64,000 nt of DNA, from assembly GCA_000403255.2 (NCBI GenBank), contig KE159592.1, positions 62,001-126,000 on the forward strand, written 5' to 3'. Within the stretch, counting starts at the first letter, position 1; every line of letters starts with the position of its first letter. The position numbers were made by a program, and so were the translations under genes. The notes under the pieces are model-generated. The model was not told where the DNA came from. It saw only the letters and a list, made by a program, of their open reading frames with translations, and made no database searches. Positions 63,877 through 64,000 of the stretch are shown here, piece after piece. The stretch is from Lachnospiraceae bacterium 3-1. GTDB lineage: Bacteria; Bacillota; Clostridia; Lachnospirales; Lachnospiraceae.

Positions 63877-63917
63877 TATTAACCCCATAGAAGTCTGCGG
63901 CTTCTATGGGGTTAATA
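63877..63917. terminator. Palindromic terminator after rlmH
   Basis: Perfect stem of 17 bp (63877-63893 with 63901-63917; core AACCCCATAGAAG / CTTCTATGGGGTT) with a 7-nt loop. Works on both strands. The last 83 bp of the window hold nothing recognisable. Confidence 0.8.
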
Positions 63918-64000
63918 GTATGGTTTTACAGTTAAGATTGCTTCAGTGTACAAAGGATTACAATAAAAATGGACTGCCAACCTACAACTTCTACCGCTCT

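Overview
The window reads as chromosomal DNA of an anaerobic Firmicute, most likely a member of the Lachnospiraceae (Clostridia). This rests on moderate-to-low GC, strong GGAGG-type ribosome binding sites, PolC-type replicase, an infC-rpmI-rplT block behind an attenuator, SpoIID- and SleB-like proteins, and gene pairings common in that family such as ppx-ppk and a ParB-like/BMP fusion. The assignment is inference from gene content, not from a marker search. I count 55 protein genes (one cut by the left edge, one clearly broken) and one RNA gene (6S RNA). No rRNA, tRNA, CRISPR array, prophage or complete insertion sequence was seen.

Layout. 1-7.8 kb is amino-acid biosynthesis: the end of ilvC, a LysR regulator divergent from leuCD, and thrC, with a degenerate AP2/HNH protein and a SleB-like wall hydrolase between. 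8-9.3 kb holds a cheY / CheX-like pair on the minus strand. 9.6-18.2 kb has cdd, pckA, a large secreted L,D-transpeptidase, 6S RNA, a SpoIID-like protein and a YihY membrane protein. 18.3-26.5 kb has ftsK/spoIIIE, the one-carbon pair fhs-folD, a zinc-ribbon/TPR membrane protein and pheA. 26.5-32.4 kb is a DUF815 ATPase followed by polyphosphate genes (ppx, ppk) and a HAD phosphatase. 32.4-33.6 kb is a decayed AAA-ATPase/HNH defence-type pair. 34.5-38.8 kb is a translation/RNA block (infC, rpmI, rplT, rpsO, pnp) with three structured mRNA leaders. 39-42.6 kb is a two-component system interleaved with an ABC exporter, ended by a MITE-like insertion. 43-45.6 kb has the ParB-BMP fusion and a metallophosphoesterase. 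45.8-48.7 kb is the copper module csoR-copA, where copA carries a fused copZ-like tail with its own internal ribosome binding site. 49.4-51.3 kb has a polysaccharide deacetylase and a bactofilin. 51.4-62.5 kb is a long envelope/isoprenoid/replication operon (pyrH, frr, uppS, cdsA, dxr, rseP, ispG, polC, SCP2-like). The end carries xpt (minus) and rlmH.

Most of the window is ordinary housekeeping. The less ordinary material lies in non-coding and boundary regions: mutually exclusive pairing in the infC leader with an AUU start codon; a possible pseudoknot in the rpsO leader; a long stem in the pnp leader; a three-copy structured repeat with compensatory changes; a 277-bp IS66-like MITE with an 8-bp target duplication; a consensus promoter overlapped by a palindrome before thrC; and four phased TCTTTA repeats before the ABC operon. 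No complete and clearly novel system was found. The best leads are the copA/copZ internal start, the structured repeat family, the ParB-BMP cytosolic sensor-like fusion and the eroded AAA/HNH pair.
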